DNA from: Neoaquamicrobium sediminum | GTDB taxonomy: Bacteria > Pseudomonadota > Alphaproteobacteria > Rhizobiales > Rhizobiaceae | Assembly (NCBI RefSeq): GCF_013240295.1 | Contig: NZ_JABETK010000002.1 | Coordinates: 1,984,001 to 2,048,000 of the forward strand | Reading direction: 5' to 3' | Length of the DNA stretch: 64,000 nt | Shown: piece by piece, positions 15,512-24,351 of the stretch | How positions within the stretch are numbered: the stretch's first letter is position 1 | Layout: each line of letters begins with the position of its first letter | Position numbers and translations under genes: made by a program | Notes under the pieces: generated by a model | What the model saw: only the letters and a program-made list of their open reading frames with translations | Database searches by the model: none | What the model was told of the DNA's origin: nothing

Positions 15512-16744
15512 ATGGCCGAAGCAGAGAGGCTGAGCCTCCATGTACCGGAACCGGAGGTTCGTCCGGGCGACACGCCCGACTTCTCGAAAGTCGTGATCCC
15601 GAAGGCCGGCTCGGTTGCCAGGCCGCCGGTCGATGTCGACCCGAAAGAGATCCGCGATCTCGCCTATTCGATCATTCGCGTGCTCAACCGCGATGGCGAG
15701 GCGGTAGGCCCCTGGGCTGGCACCCTCACCGACGAAGAACTGATGGAAGGCCTGCGTCACATGATGACGCTACGCGCCTTCGACGCCCGCATGCAGACGG
15801 CCCAGCGCCAGGGCAAGACGTCCTTCTACATGCAGCACATGGGCGAGGAAGCCGTGAGCTGTGCCTTCCGCAAGGCCCTGCAGGACGGCGATATGAATTT
15901 CCCGACCTATCGCCAGGCCGGCCTGCTGATCGCAGGCGGCTATCCGATGGTCGACATGATGAACCAGATTTATTCGAACGAGGCGGACCCGCTGAAAGGC
16001 CGCCAGCTTCCGATCATGTATTCGTCGAAAGATCACGGCTTCTTCTCGATTTCGGGCAATCTCGGCACGCAGTTCATCCAGGCCGTCGGCTGGGCAATGG
16101 CCTCGGCGATCAAGCAGGACACCAAGATCGCGGCAGGCTGGATCGGCGACGGCTCGACCGCCGAGAGCGATTTCCACGCCGCGCTCGTCTTTGCATCCAC
16201 CTACCGTGCGCCCGTCGTGCTCAACATCGTCAACAACCAGTGGGCGATCTCAACCTTCCAGGGCATCGCGCGCGGCGGCTCAGGCACGTTTGCAGCGCGT
16301 GGCCTCGGCTTCGGTATTCCCGCCCTGCGTGTCGATGGCAACGACTATCTCGCCGTTCATGCGGTGGCTAAGTGGGCCGTGGAGCGGGCCCGACGCAATC
16401 TCGGCCCGACGCTGGTCGAATACGTCACCTATCGCGTCGGCGCGCATTCGACCTCGGATGATCCGTCGGCCTACCGTCCTAAGACGGAATCCGACGTCTG
16501 GCCGCTCGGCGACCCGGTTATCCGGCTGAAGAACCATCTCATCGTCAAGGGCCTGTGGTCCGACGACCGCCACAAGCAGACCGAGGCGGAAATCCTCGAC
16601 ACCGTGATCGCGGCGCAGAAGGAAGCGGAAAAGCACGGCACGCTCCATTCGGGCGGCAAGCCTTCGACGCGCGACATGTTCGAAGGCGTCTACGAGACGA
16701 TGCCGCCGCATCTGCGTCGGCAGCGCCAGAAGGCGGGGGTTTGA
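15512..16744 (+). CDS. bkdA1: Branched-chain 2-oxoacid dehydrogenase E1 alpha
   Basis: This is the thiamine-diphosphate-dependent decarboxylase alpha subunit, which starts oxidation of the 2-oxoacids from Leu, Ile and Val. The 410-residue product has the long N-terminal extension of bacterial BCKDH E1 alpha, the conserved TYRQAGLLIAGGYPM and KDHGFFSISGNLGTQ segments, and the ThDP motif GDGSTAESDFHAALVFASTYRAPVVLNIVNNQWAIST near residue 215. The ATG at 15512 is preferred because AGGAG lies at proper spacing; ATG 15506 is too close to it. It is the first gene of the bkd operon, three bases before the E1 beta start. Confidence 0.94.
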   Translation: MAEAERLSLHVPEPEVRPGDTPDFSKVVIPKAGSVARPPVDVDPKEIRDLAYSIIRVLNRDGEAVGPWAGTLTDEELMEGLRHMMTLRAFDARMQTAQRQGKTSFYMQHMGEEAVSCAFRKALQDGDMNFPTYRQAGLLIAGGYPMVDMMNQIYSNEADPLKGRQLPIMYSSKDHGFFSISGNLGTQFIQAVGWAMASAIKQDTKIAAGWIGDGSTAESDFHAALVFASTYRAPVVLNIVNNQWAISTFQGIARGGSGTFAARGLGFGIPALRVDGNDYLAVHAVAKWAVERARRNLGPTLVEYVTYRVGAHSTSDDPSAYRPKTESDVWPLGDPVIRLKNHLIVKGLWSDDRHKQTEAEILDTVIAAQKEAEKHGTLHSGGKPSTRDMFEGVYETMPPHLRRQRQKAGV

Positions 16745-16746
16745 CG

Positions 16747-17760
16747 ATGCCGCGCATGACGATGATCGAGGCGATCCGTTCCGCCATGGATGTGTCGATG
16801 GCGCGCGACGACAATGTCGTCGTGTTCGGCGAGGACGTCGGCTATTTCGGCGGCGTCTTCCGCTGCACGGCCGGCCTGCAACAGAAATACGGCAAGACCC
16901 GCGTTTTCGACGCGCCGATTTCAGAGCTTGGCATTGTGGGTGCCGCGATCGGCATGGCCTCCTACGGGCTGAGACCCTGCGTTGAAGTGCAGTTCGCCGA
17001 CTATGTCTATCCGGCCTACGACCAGATCGTGTCCGAGGCAGCCCGCCTGCGCTATCGCTCGAACGGCCAGTTCACCTGTCCGATCGTCATCCGCATGCCG
17101 ACCGGCGGCGGCATTTTTGGCGGGCAGACCCACAGCCAGAGCCCCGAAGCGCTGTTCACGCACGTCTCCGGTCTCAAGGTCGTGGTTCCGTCCAACCCTT
17201 ACGATGCGAAGGGCCTGCTGATTGCGGCGATCGAAGACCCGGATCCGGTCATCTTCCTGGAGCCGAAGAGGCTATATAACGGCCCCTTCGACGGCCATCA
17301 CGACCGGCCGGTAACGGCCTGGTCCAAACATCCGCTGGGCGAAGCGCCGGACGATCACTACACCGTACCGCTCGGCAAGGCCGAGATCAGGCGCCAAGGC
17401 TCGGCCGTCACGATGCTGGCATACGGCACGATGGTGTATGTCGCCGAGGCCGCGGCGGAAGAAGCCGGCATCGATGCCGAGATCATTGATCTGAGAACAT
17501 TGCTGCCGCTCGACCTCGATACCATCACGGCTTCGGTCAAGAAGACCGGCCGATGTGTGGTGATCCACGAAGCCACACTGACGTCGGGCTTCGGCGCGGA
17601 ACTCGCCGCATTGGTGCAGGAGCACTGCTTCTATCATCTGGAGGCACCCGTGGTGCGCGTGGCCGGTTGGGACACCCCCTATCCGCACGCGCAGGAATGG
17701 GATTATTTCCCCGGGCCGAAGCGCGTCGGCGAAGCGCTCCTCGAAGTGATGGAGGCGTAG
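16747..17760 (+). CDS. bkdA2: Branched-chain 2-oxoacid dehydrogenase E1 beta
   Basis: This is the beta subunit of the E1 heterotetramer, with 337 residues. It shows the transketolase-like pyrimidine domain (GEDVGYFGGVFRCTAGLQQKYG, then FDAPISELGIVGAAIGMA) and the C-terminal transketolase domain with EAEIIDLRTLLPLD-type sequence. It directly follows E1 alpha and abuts the E2 start, so the three genes form a tight operon. The length and motifs match the bacterial BCKDH E1 beta family rather than the pyruvate dehydrogenase type. Confidence 0.94.
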   Translation: MPRMTMIEAIRSAMDVSMARDDNVVVFGEDVGYFGGVFRCTAGLQQKYGKTRVFDAPISELGIVGAAIGMASYGLRPCVEVQFADYVYPAYDQIVSEAARLRYRSNGQFTCPIVIRMPTGGGIFGGQTHSQSPEALFTHVSGLKVVVPSNPYDAKGLLIAAIEDPDPVIFLEPKRLYNGPFDGHHDRPVTAWSKHPLGEAPDDHYTVPLGKAEIRRQGSAVTMLAYGTMVYVAEAAAEEAGIDAEIIDLRTLLPLDLDTITASVKKTGRCVVIHEATLTSGFGAELAALVQEHCFYHLEAPVVRVAGWDTPYPHAQEWDYFPGPKRVGEALLEVMEA

Positions 17761-19065
17761 ATGGCCGAACATGTCATCAAGATGCCCGATGTCGGCGAAG
17801 GCGTGGCCGAAGCCGAGCTTGTCGAATGGAATGTGAAGGTCGGCGATCTCGTCCGCGAGGACACGGTGATCGCTGCGGTGATGACCGACAAGGCCACGGT
17901 GGAAATCCCCTCGCCCGTTGAAGGCCAGATCGCCTGGCTCGGCGCGGAGATCGGCGACACCGTCGCCGTCGGCTCACCGATCGTGAAGATCGATGTCGCA
18001 GGCGATGCGACACCAAGCACGGAGCCGTCGGACGAAACGCCAAAAGTCGACAGCAAAGCCGTCGCCGCCGAACCCGAGGCAAAGCCTGCAAAAGCTGAAC
18101 CGGTCGCGCCACCTGCCTTAGAGAAGAAGCCCGCACCTGCTTCCGTCAAATCGACGGCTGCCGGCCCAACCTCCACCGGCGCGCCGCGCCCCGAAGGCGA
18201 ACGGCCTCTTGCTTCTCCCGCCGTCAGGCTGCGAGCCAGGGAAGCCGGCATCGACCTGCGCCAGGTGCCGGGCACCGGCCCCGCCGGTCGCATTTCGCAC
18301 GAGGATCTCGACGTCTTCATAGCGCGCGGACGCGAACCCGTCGTCACTGGGCTGCGGCCTGACACCTCGGTGGAGGAGATCAAGGTGGTGGGGCTGCGCC
18401 GCCGCATCGCCGAGAAGATGGCGTTGGCGAAGTCGCGCATCCCACACATAACCTATGTCGAGGAGGTCGATGTCACCGCGCTGGAGGATCTGCGCGCCTC
18501 GCTGAACGCCACGAAGCGCCCCGACCGGGCCAAGCTCACGCTCCTGCCCTTCCTGATGCGCGCGATGGTCAAGGCGATCGCCGAACAGCCGCAACTGAAC
18601 GCGCTGTATGACGACGAAGCCGGCGTCATCCATCGCCACGGCGGCGTCCACATCGGCATCGCGGCGCAGACCCCGTCCGGTCTCGTCGTGCCGGTGGTGC
18701 GCCATGCCGAAGCGCGCGACCTTTGGGACTGCGCGGCCGAGGTCAACCGGCTTGCGGATGCTGCCAAGGCAGGCACGGCGACGCGTGAGGAACTCTCCGG
18801 CTCGACCATTACCATAACGTCGCTCGGTGCCATGGGCGGGGTCGCGACCACGCCCGTGATCAATCACCCGGAGGTGGCGATCATCGGCGTCAACAAGATG
18901 ATGGTACGACCGGTATGGGACGGCTCGCAGTTCATCCCCCGCAAGATGATGAACCTGTCGTCGTCCTTCGATCACCGCGTGATCGATGGCTGGGATGCGG
19001 CGGTCTTCGTACAGCGCATCAAGGCGCTGCTGGAAACCCCGGCGCTTATCTTCGTGGAGACTTAG
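17761..19065 (+). CDS. bkdB: Branched-chain 2-oxoacid dehydrogenase E2 (dihydrolipoyl acyltransferase)
   Basis: This is the core acyltransferase of the complex, with 434 residues. It has one lipoyl domain with lipoyl-lysine K44 in the MTDKATVEIPSP motif, a Pro/Ala/Lys-rich linker at about 80-150, a peripheral-subunit-binding domain (SPAVRLRAREAGIDLRQVPGTGP...ISHEDL at about 152-192) and the catalytic domain, whose HxxxDG motif appears as SFDHRVIDGW near residue 405. It starts immediately after the E1 beta stop. A 150-base palindromic repeat separates it from the E3 gene. Confidence 0.95.
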   Translation: MAEHVIKMPDVGEGVAEAELVEWNVKVGDLVREDTVIAAVMTDKATVEIPSPVEGQIAWLGAEIGDTVAVGSPIVKIDVAGDATPSTEPSDETPKVDSKAVAAEPEAKPAKAEPVAPPALEKKPAPASVKSTAAGPTSTGAPRPEGERPLASPAVRLRAREAGIDLRQVPGTGPAGRISHEDLDVFIARGREPVVTGLRPDTSVEEIKVVGLRRRIAEKMALAKSRIPHITYVEEVDVTALEDLRASLNATKRPDRAKLTLLPFLMRAMVKAIAEQPQLNALYDDEAGVIHRHGGVHIGIAAQTPSGLVVPVVRHAEARDLWDCAAEVNRLADAAKAGTATREELSGSTITITSLGAMGGVATTPVINHPEVAIIGVNKMMVRPVWDGSQFIPRKMMNLSSSFDHRVIDGWDAAVFVQRIKALLETPALIFVET

Positions 19066-19102
19066 GAACGATGCTAATCTCCATTTGCCGCGTTCCTTCA
19101 CA

Positions 19103-19253
19103 CCCCCTCTGTCCTGCCGGACATCTCCCCCACAAGGGTGGAGATCGGCAGCTTCACGCTCGCCGCTTCCTCGGAGACGCCACCGATTGGCGAAAGCCGG
19201 GCAGCCGGCTGATCTCCCCCTTGTGGGGGAGATGTCCGGCAGGACAGAGGGGG
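19103..19253. repeat. Large palindromic intergenic element between bkdB and lpdV
   Basis: A left arm at 19103-19146 and a right arm at 19211-19253 are inverted copies of one another over about 43 bases with a single one-base difference. Each arm starts or ends with CCCCCTCTGTCCTGCCGGAC. Each contains a smaller hairpin of ATCTCCCCC and its complement around a 4-base loop. The centre holds minor dyads. Elements of this look recur in Mesorhizobium-type genomes between genes. It could fold in the bkd transcript and tune E3 expression. The spacer from 19066 to 19291 contains nothing else. Confidence 0.85.
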
Positions 19254-19291
19254 CAACGTAGGGTGCGGATATATCGGACGGGAACCTGCCA

Positions 19292-20689
19292 ATGAAGGAA
19301 ATCTCCTGCAAGCTGCTCGTGATCGGCGCTGGCCCTGGCGGCTATGTCTGCGCCATTCGTGCCGGCCAGCTCGGCATCGATACCGTCATCGTCGAGGCCG
19401 GCAAGCCGGGCGGCACCTGCCTCAATGTCGGCTGCATTCCCTCCAAGGCGATGATCCACGCCGCCGACGAATATCTGAAGGTTTCCGAGATGGCCGAGGG
19501 CACGAGCCCGCTCGGCATCGGCCTGTCCAAGCCTACGCTGGAGCTGAAGAAGACGGTGGCCTGGAAGGATGGCATCGTCGGCCGGCTGAACACAGGCGTC
19601 GCAGGCCTGCTCAAGAAGGCCAAGGTGAAGTCGCTTCAGGGCTGGGCGAGGTTCCGCGACGGCAAGACTGTAGAGGTCGAGACGGAAACCGGCGTTCAGG
19701 TCATCCGCGCCGAAACTATCGTCATCGCAACCGGCTCCCTGCCGACCGAGCTTCCGTTCCTGCCCTTTGGCGGCAAGGTCATATCCTCGACGGAGGCATT
19801 GGCGCTCAAGGAGGTACCAAAGGCGCTCGCCGTGGTCGGCGGCGGCTATATCGGGCTCGAACTCGGCATCGCATTTGCCAAGATGGGCGCGAAGGTCACC
19901 GTGGTCGAGGCCCAACCGCGTATCCTTCCGCTCTACGACGCCGAACTGACACGCCCGGTCGCGAAACGTCTGGACGAACTCGGCGTGACCGTGCTGACCG
20001 GCGCAAAAGCCAGGGTCCTGTCGTCGAAGGGCGACGCCTTGCTGGTCGAGACATCTGACGGAACCGAAACGAGTATCGAAGCCGACCGTGTACTTGTGAC
20101 GGTGGGCAGACGCCCCAACGTGGATGGCTGGGGGCTGGAAGAGATCGACGTCGATCGCACCGGGCCGTTCATTCATGTCGACGACCAGTGCCGCACTTCC
20201 ATGCGCGGCATCTACGCGATCGGCGACGTCACCGGCGAACCGATGCTGGCGCACCGCGCCATGGCCCAGGGCGAGATGGTGGCGGAGATCGTTGCCGGCC
20301 AACGCAGAAGCTGGGACAAGAGCTGCATCCCGGCGGTCTGCTTCACCGATCCGGAAGTCGTGTCGGCGGGGCTTTCGCCTGAGGAGGCGCGGCAGAGCGG
20401 AGCCGAGATCAAGGTCGGCCAGTTCCCCTTCTCGGCCAACGGTCGCGCCATGACGCTGCTCGGCGAAAGCGGCTTCGTGCGCGTCGTCTCCCGCGCCGAC
20501 AACCATCTGGTGCTCGGCATTCAGGCGGTCGGCAGCGGGGTCTCGGAACTTTCGGCCGCGTTCTCTCTGGCCATCGAGATGGGCGCGCGGCTGGAGGACA
20601 TCGCCGGCACGATCCACGCGCACCCGACCCAGAGCGAAGGTTTCCAGGAAGCAGCCCTCAAGGCGCTCGGCCACGCCCTTCACATTTAG
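19292..20689 (+). CDS. lpdV: Dihydrolipoyl dehydrogenase (E3) of the bkd operon
   Basis: This flavoprotein reoxidises the lipoyl group on E2 with NAD+. The 465-residue product has the FAD motif VIGAGPGGYVCAIRAGQLG, the redox disulfide C43/C48 in GGTCLNVGCIPSK, an NAD-binding GGGYIGLELG near residue 184, and the dimer-interface catalytic pair H444 and E449 in HPTQSE. Its position after E1 and E2 implies that it serves the branched-chain complex, although E3 is often shared among complexes. Only the palindromic element intervenes upstream. Confidence 0.94.
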   Translation: MKEISCKLLVIGAGPGGYVCAIRAGQLGIDTVIVEAGKPGGTCLNVGCIPSKAMIHAADEYLKVSEMAEGTSPLGIGLSKPTLELKKTVAWKDGIVGRLNTGVAGLLKKAKVKSLQGWARFRDGKTVEVETETGVQVIRAETIVIATGSLPTELPFLPFGGKVISSTEALALKEVPKALAVVGGGYIGLELGIAFAKMGAKVTVVEAQPRILPLYDAELTRPVAKRLDELGVTVLTGAKARVLSSKGDALLVETSDGTETSIEADRVLVTVGRRPNVDGWGLEEIDVDRTGPFIHVDDQCRTSMRGIYAIGDVTGEPMLAHRAMAQGEMVAEIVAGQRRSWDKSCIPAVCFTDPEVVSAGLSPEEARQSGAEIKVGQFPFSANGRAMTLLGESGFVRVVSRADNHLVLGIQAVGSGVSELSAAFSLAIEMGARLEDIAGTIHAHPTQSEGFQEAALKALGHALHI

Positions 20690-20695
20690 CGCAGC

Positions 20696-20876
20696 CGTCA
20701 TCCCGGGCGACCGAGCGAAGCGAGGGCCGACCCGGGACCCATTGGCCGCAAAATCGTGTGGCGCGAGCCGGTTGAGGATGTGGCATATGCCGGCGTCGGC
20801 GCGAGAACCCTCAGCCCGGCCGCACTGCTCAATGGGTCCGGATAGCCTTCGCTGCGCTTCGGCTTCCGGGATGACG
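20696..20876. repeat. Imperfect palindromic element between lpdV and aminotransferase
   Basis: A left arm at 20696-20744 (CGTCATCCCGGGCGACC... to ...GGGACCCATTG) and a right arm at 20830-20876 are imperfect inverted copies, sharing CGTCATCCCGG at the outer ends and CCCATTG at the inner ends. It fills the gap between two convergent genes (lpdV + and the aminotransferase -). It may act as a bidirectional terminator and also looks like a dispersed repeat family different from the one at 19103. Confidence 0.75.
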
Positions 20877-20878
20877 CT

Positions 20879-22054
20879 TTACCGCGTCGCCTTCGCAAGC
20901 CGGTGCGCCACTGCACCGATCTGGTCGACATCGACATTGGCGAAGGCGACGCGCAGGTGTCGTTCCAGCCCGTGGCCGAAATAGCTGCCGGGGATGGTGA
21001 CGATGCCCAGGTCCCGCGCCAGCCTTTCGGCGATGGAGGCAGCACCCTGCCCTTCGTAAGGATGTCGCACGAAGGCGAAATAGGCACCGATCGCCTGCAA
21101 TTCCCAGTCAGGCAGGGCGGCAAAGGCAGCCACCATGGCCCGCGCCCGCCGTTCGATCTCCAGCCGGTTCGCCTCCCGCCAGTCGCCAAGTGCCGGCAGC
21201 CCCTTCGCCACGGCGCTTTGCGGCGGGCGCGGCGCGCAGATCTGGAGATTGTCCATGACCTTCGCAATCTGCGTCACAGCCGCCTCGCCGGCCGTGATAG
21301 CACCCAGCCGATGCCCCGGAATGCAGAATGATTTCGAGAAGCTGTAGAGTTGGATCAGCGTTTGTTGCCATCCATCCAGTCCCAGCAACCCGTGCGGCGG
21401 TGTTTCGCCCAAGGCGATGAAATCGCGATAGGTCTCGTCGAGGATCAGCCAGACGCCGCGCTCGCGGCACAAGGCAAACACTTCTGCAAGCAGCTCTGCC
21501 GGATAGACCGCTCCGGTCGGATTGTTGGGCGAAACCAGCGCAAGCGCCCTGACATCCGGAGCCAGCGCCGCCTCGATGTCGGCAAGCTTAGGCACGAAAT
21601 GCGCCTCGGCATGGCAATCGACATAACGCGCCCGCACGCCCATCATCTGAAGCGTCGTTTCGTGATTGAAATAGCGCGGATTGGTCATCAGCACCGTATC
21701 GCCAGGGCCGGCAACCGCCATCACGGCGGCAACGAAGGCCTGATTGCAGCCGGCGGTGAGATGGACGTTGCCGGCAGCAACCGGTGCGCCATAGGCCTTG
21801 GACACATGTTCGGCATAGGCCGCGCGCAGCGCCATGTCGCCTTCGATCGCACCATAGCCCGAAAGGCCAGCAGAACCGGCTGCCTCTGCAAGCCATTGCA
21901 AGAGCTGCGGGTGCGGCGGATAGCCGGGCACCGCCTGCGACAGGTCGATCAACGGCCCATATGCGCCGTCATAGGCGCGCGCCCAAGCCTGCACCGACGG
22001 GATCGGCGGCGGCGAAAGCTGTTCGACAAGCGGGTTGAAGCGGGTTTTCGTCAT
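20879..22054 (-). CDS. PLP-dependent class I/II aminotransferase
   Basis: This is a cytoplasmic fold-type I aminotransferase of about 391 residues. Family marks are SGYGAIEGDMALRAAYAEH, the aromatic-stacking region HLTAGCNQAFVAAVMA, NPNNPTG-like SPNNPTGAVYP, the DETYRDF aspartate motif, and the PLP lysine in YSFSKSFCIPGHRLG. The substrate is not readable. ATG 22054 has a GAGGA ribosome-binding site. An alternative ATG at 22075 would overlap the LysR stop as ATGA and add seven residues. It is co-transcribed with the LysR gene. Given the agmatinase, importer and amidase nearby, it may transaminate an amine or amino acid released by that pathway. Confidence 0.88.
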   Translation of the reverse strand: MTKTRFNPLVEQLSPPPIPSVQAWARAYDGAYGPLIDLSQAVPGYPPHPQLLQWLAEAAGSAGLSGYGAIEGDMALRAAYAEHVSKAYGAPVAAGNVHLTAGCNQAFVAAVMAVAGPGDTVLMTNPRYFNHETTLQMMGVRARYVDCHAEAHFVPKLADIEAALAPDVRALALVSPNNPTGAVYPAELLAEVFALCRERGVWLILDETYRDFIALGETPPHGLLGLDGWQQTLIQLYSFSKSFCIPGHRLGAITAGEAAVTQIAKVMDNLQICAPRPPQSAVAKGLPALGDWREANRLEIERRARAMVAAFAALPDWELQAIGAYFAFVRHPYEGQGAASIAERLARDLGIVTIPGSYFGHGLERHLRVAFANVDVDQIGAVAHRLAKATR

Positions 22055-22071
22055 TATGGATGAATCCTCGG

Positions 22072-23079
22072 TCATCTGATCTTCGACGGCTTCGGCGCCG
22101 ATACACGTTTGCTGCGCGCCTCCTCGGACCCGCGCCGCAAGGTGCGCCGGGCGGAGGTCTGCGGCTCGGCGCGCGCGCCGTCTTCCTCGAGTTCGGCGTA
22201 GAGCCAGTCGATGAAGACGTTTACGATGGGCGCGGCCCTGAGGTCGCTGCGGCAGGCGACATAGAACGCATCGGCGGCCGGCACTGCGAGGTTGAACGGC
22301 GCGACGAGCTGTCCCTTCGCAAGCAGCGCCGCCGCTGTCATGGTGTCGCCCAGCGCGATGCCGTGGCCGTGCATGGCCCCCTCGATCGCCAGCCTCGCGT
22401 CTGAAAAATGGTGCTGCGGCCCGCGCGACAGGTCGAGCGCGTCGGCCGCCGCCAGCCACTGGTGCCACTCGCGACCATCATCGGCATGCAGCATCACGTG
22501 GCTGGAGAGGTCCCGGATTGTTCGCACCGGGCGGCTGTTCATCAGTGTCGGGCTCATCACCGGGAACAGTTCAAGATGCGACCAGCGCTTCAGCCAGCAA
22601 TCCGTCCAGCCCCCGTCGCCATAAAGGATCGACACGTCGATCTCCGGGGAGCGGATCGACTGCGCGTCGTTGGAGGCATCGAACGTCAGCCTGATCTCGG
22701 GAAATTGCGCGGTGAAGCTGCCAAGACGCGGCAACAGCCAGAACGATAAGAGAGCCGGCACGCAGGCGACCGACAGCGCACCCGAACTCGTCGGCCGTGT
22801 CATCCGCGCAGTAGCGGCTGCAATGTCGTCAAATGCGGAGGACACGGCAGGCAACAGCTCCGCCCCATGCGCCGTCAACCGGATGCGTTGGCCGACACGC
22901 TCGAACAGGCGCACGTTGAGCGACGCCTCGAGCGCCTTGATCTGATGGCTCACCGCGCCGTGGGTGACGTTGAGCTCACCCGCCGCCCGCGTCAGCGAAC
23001 CATGACGCGCCGCCGCCTCGAAGGCGCGGAGCGGATTAAGCGGCGGCAGGCGTTTGACCATGGGCTCGAACGTTTCCAT
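22072..23079 (-). CDS. LysR-family regulator (GcvA-like)
   Basis: This is a DNA-binding transcription regulator. The N-terminal winged helix-turn-helix reads RLPPLNPLRAFEAAARHGSLTRAAGELNVTHGAVSHQIKALE, typical of the GcvA branch, followed by a LysR substrate-binding domain with SVACVPALLSFWLLPRLG. The C-terminal 35 residues are basic and beyond the usual family end. Start choice is uncertain among GTG 23094, ATG 23079 and ATG 23061. It is divergent from the agmatinase gene across about 100 bases and cotranscribed with the aminotransferase, the standard arrangement for a LysR protein controlling the divergent catabolic operon. Confidence 0.88.
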   Translation of the reverse strand: METFEPMVKRLPPLNPLRAFEAAARHGSLTRAAGELNVTHGAVSHQIKALEASLNVRLFERVGQRIRLTAHGAELLPAVSSAFDDIAAATARMTRPTSSGALSVACVPALLSFWLLPRLGSFTAQFPEIRLTFDASNDAQSIRSPEIDVSILYGDGGWTDCWLKRWSHLELFPVMSPTLMNSRPVRTIRDLSSHVMLHADDGREWHQWLAAADALDLSRGPQHHFSDARLAIEGAMHGHGIALGDTMTAAALLAKGQLVAPFNLAVPAADAFYVACRSDLRAAPIVNVFIDWLYAELEEDGARAEPQTSARRTLRRGSEEARSKRVSAPKPSKIR

Positions 23080-23109
23080 GTGAGCATTTCTCACAAGATG
23101 ACGTACAAC

Positions 23110-23133
23110 AATATCAATTGAGTTTTCAATATT
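23110..23133. promoter_or_regulatory. Candidate LysR operator in divergent spacer
   Basis: An AT-rich dyad with ends AATAT and ATATT lies in the 104-base spacer between the LysR and agmatinase genes. AATATT also occurs within its right half. LysR regulators often bind AT-rich interrupted dyads of about this size in such spacers. The symmetry is imperfect, so this is a candidate only. Confidence 0.4.
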
Positions 23134-23213
23134 TCTGCATCACGATCAGCCCACTGCGGGGAAACGGCGCCTGGGAACTGAAGGGCGCGGACTGCTGAAT
23201 GGGAGAAGTACAC

Positions 23214-24275
23214 GTGACCTGGACCGGAGAACGGCTCGCTGCCTTGCAGGCGAAATATGGCGAAGGCCATGGGGGCGACATCTTCGACCCGCGTTTCCGG
23301 CGCGTCGCAGACCGCATCTTCTCCGCAAGTGGAACCCGCATGGCGCCCTATGCCGGGCTGCCTACCCTGCTCGATGCGCCCTATCACCCGATCGATCCGT
23401 CGAATCCCGACTTCGGCGACCTGCAGGTTGCAATGGTCGGCATGCCCATGGACCTCGGCGTCACCAACCGGCCGGGGTCGCGTTTCGGCCCGCGCGCGCT
23501 ACGCGCCATCGAGCGCATCGGGCCTTATAATCACGTGCTCGACTGCGCGCCCGTCTACGAGCTAAAGGTGGCAGATATCGGCGACGTGCCGTTCCGCAGC
23601 CGCTACAGGCTCGAGCAAAGCCACGAAGACATCGAACGCCATGTCGGACAGATCGTGTCGGCCGGCGTTATCCCGCTCTCCGTCGGCGGCGACCATTCGA
23701 TCAGCCACCCGATCCTCAAGGCGGTCGGCAGGGATCGCCCCGTCGGCATGATCCATATCGATGCCCATTGCGACACCGGCGGCGCCTTCGACGGAACCAA
23801 GTTCCATCACGGCGGCCCGTTCCGCAACGCCGTGCTCGACGGAGTCCTGGACCCGACGCGCACCATTCAGATCGGCATTCGTGGCGCGGCCGAATATCTG
23901 TGGGAGTTCTCCTACGAGGCGGGCATGACCGTGATCCACGCCGAGGAAATGCCGGCGATGGGCATTGCCGCGATCATCGAGAAGGCCAGGCAGGTGGTCG
24001 GCGACGGCCCGACCTACCTGTCCTTCGACATCGACAGCCTCGACCCGGCCTTTGCACCCGGCACCGGCACGCCGGAGATCGGCGGCCCCACGACGCGTGA
24101 AATCCTGGAGCTGATCCGCGGGCTCAAGGGCGTCAATCTTGTCGGGGGCGACGTCGTCGAGGTCGCGCCGCAATACGACGCGACGACCAACACCGCCCAA
24201 GCGGGCGCACAGGTACTGTTCGAAATATTGAGCCTGATGGTGTTCAGCCCGGCTGTCACTGGAAAGACCGCCTGA
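23214..24275 (+). CDS. speB: Agmatinase/ureohydrolase family enzyme
   Basis: This is a binuclear manganese enzyme that hydrolyses a guanidino compound (agmatine, guanidinobutyrate or similar) to urea plus an amine. All metal-binding motifs are present: GGDHSISHP, MIHIDAHCDT and SFDIDSLDPAFAPGTGTPE. The GTG at 23214 has an ideal GGGAGAAG ribosome-binding site and is preferred; an ATG at 23199 would add five residues. The protein of about 353 residues is of normal length. The adjacent polyamine-type importer and amidase suggest uptake and breakdown of an external guanidino or polyamine compound rather than biosynthesis. The exact substrate cannot be read from sequence. Confidence 0.88.
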   Translation: MTWTGERLAALQAKYGEGHGGDIFDPRFRRVADRIFSASGTRMAPYAGLPTLLDAPYHPIDPSNPDFGDLQVAMVGMPMDLGVTNRPGSRFGPRALRAIERIGPYNHVLDCAPVYELKVADIGDVPFRSRYRLEQSHEDIERHVGQIVSAGVIPLSVGGDHSISHPILKAVGRDRPVGMIHIDAHCDTGGAFDGTKFHHGGPFRNAVLDGVLDPTRTIQIGIRGAAEYLWEFSYEAGMTVIHAEEMPAMGIAAIIEKARQVVGDGPTYLSFDIDSLDPAFAPGTGTPEIGGPTTREILELIRGLKGVNLVGGDVVEVAPQYDATTNTAQAGAQVLFEILSLMVFSPAVTGKTA

Positions 24276-24351
24276 AAGACCTAAGATAACCGCAGCCAGT
24301 CAAAATGATCGGAGCCGTAGAGTTCCGACAGCCAACAGAGGAGAACAATAG

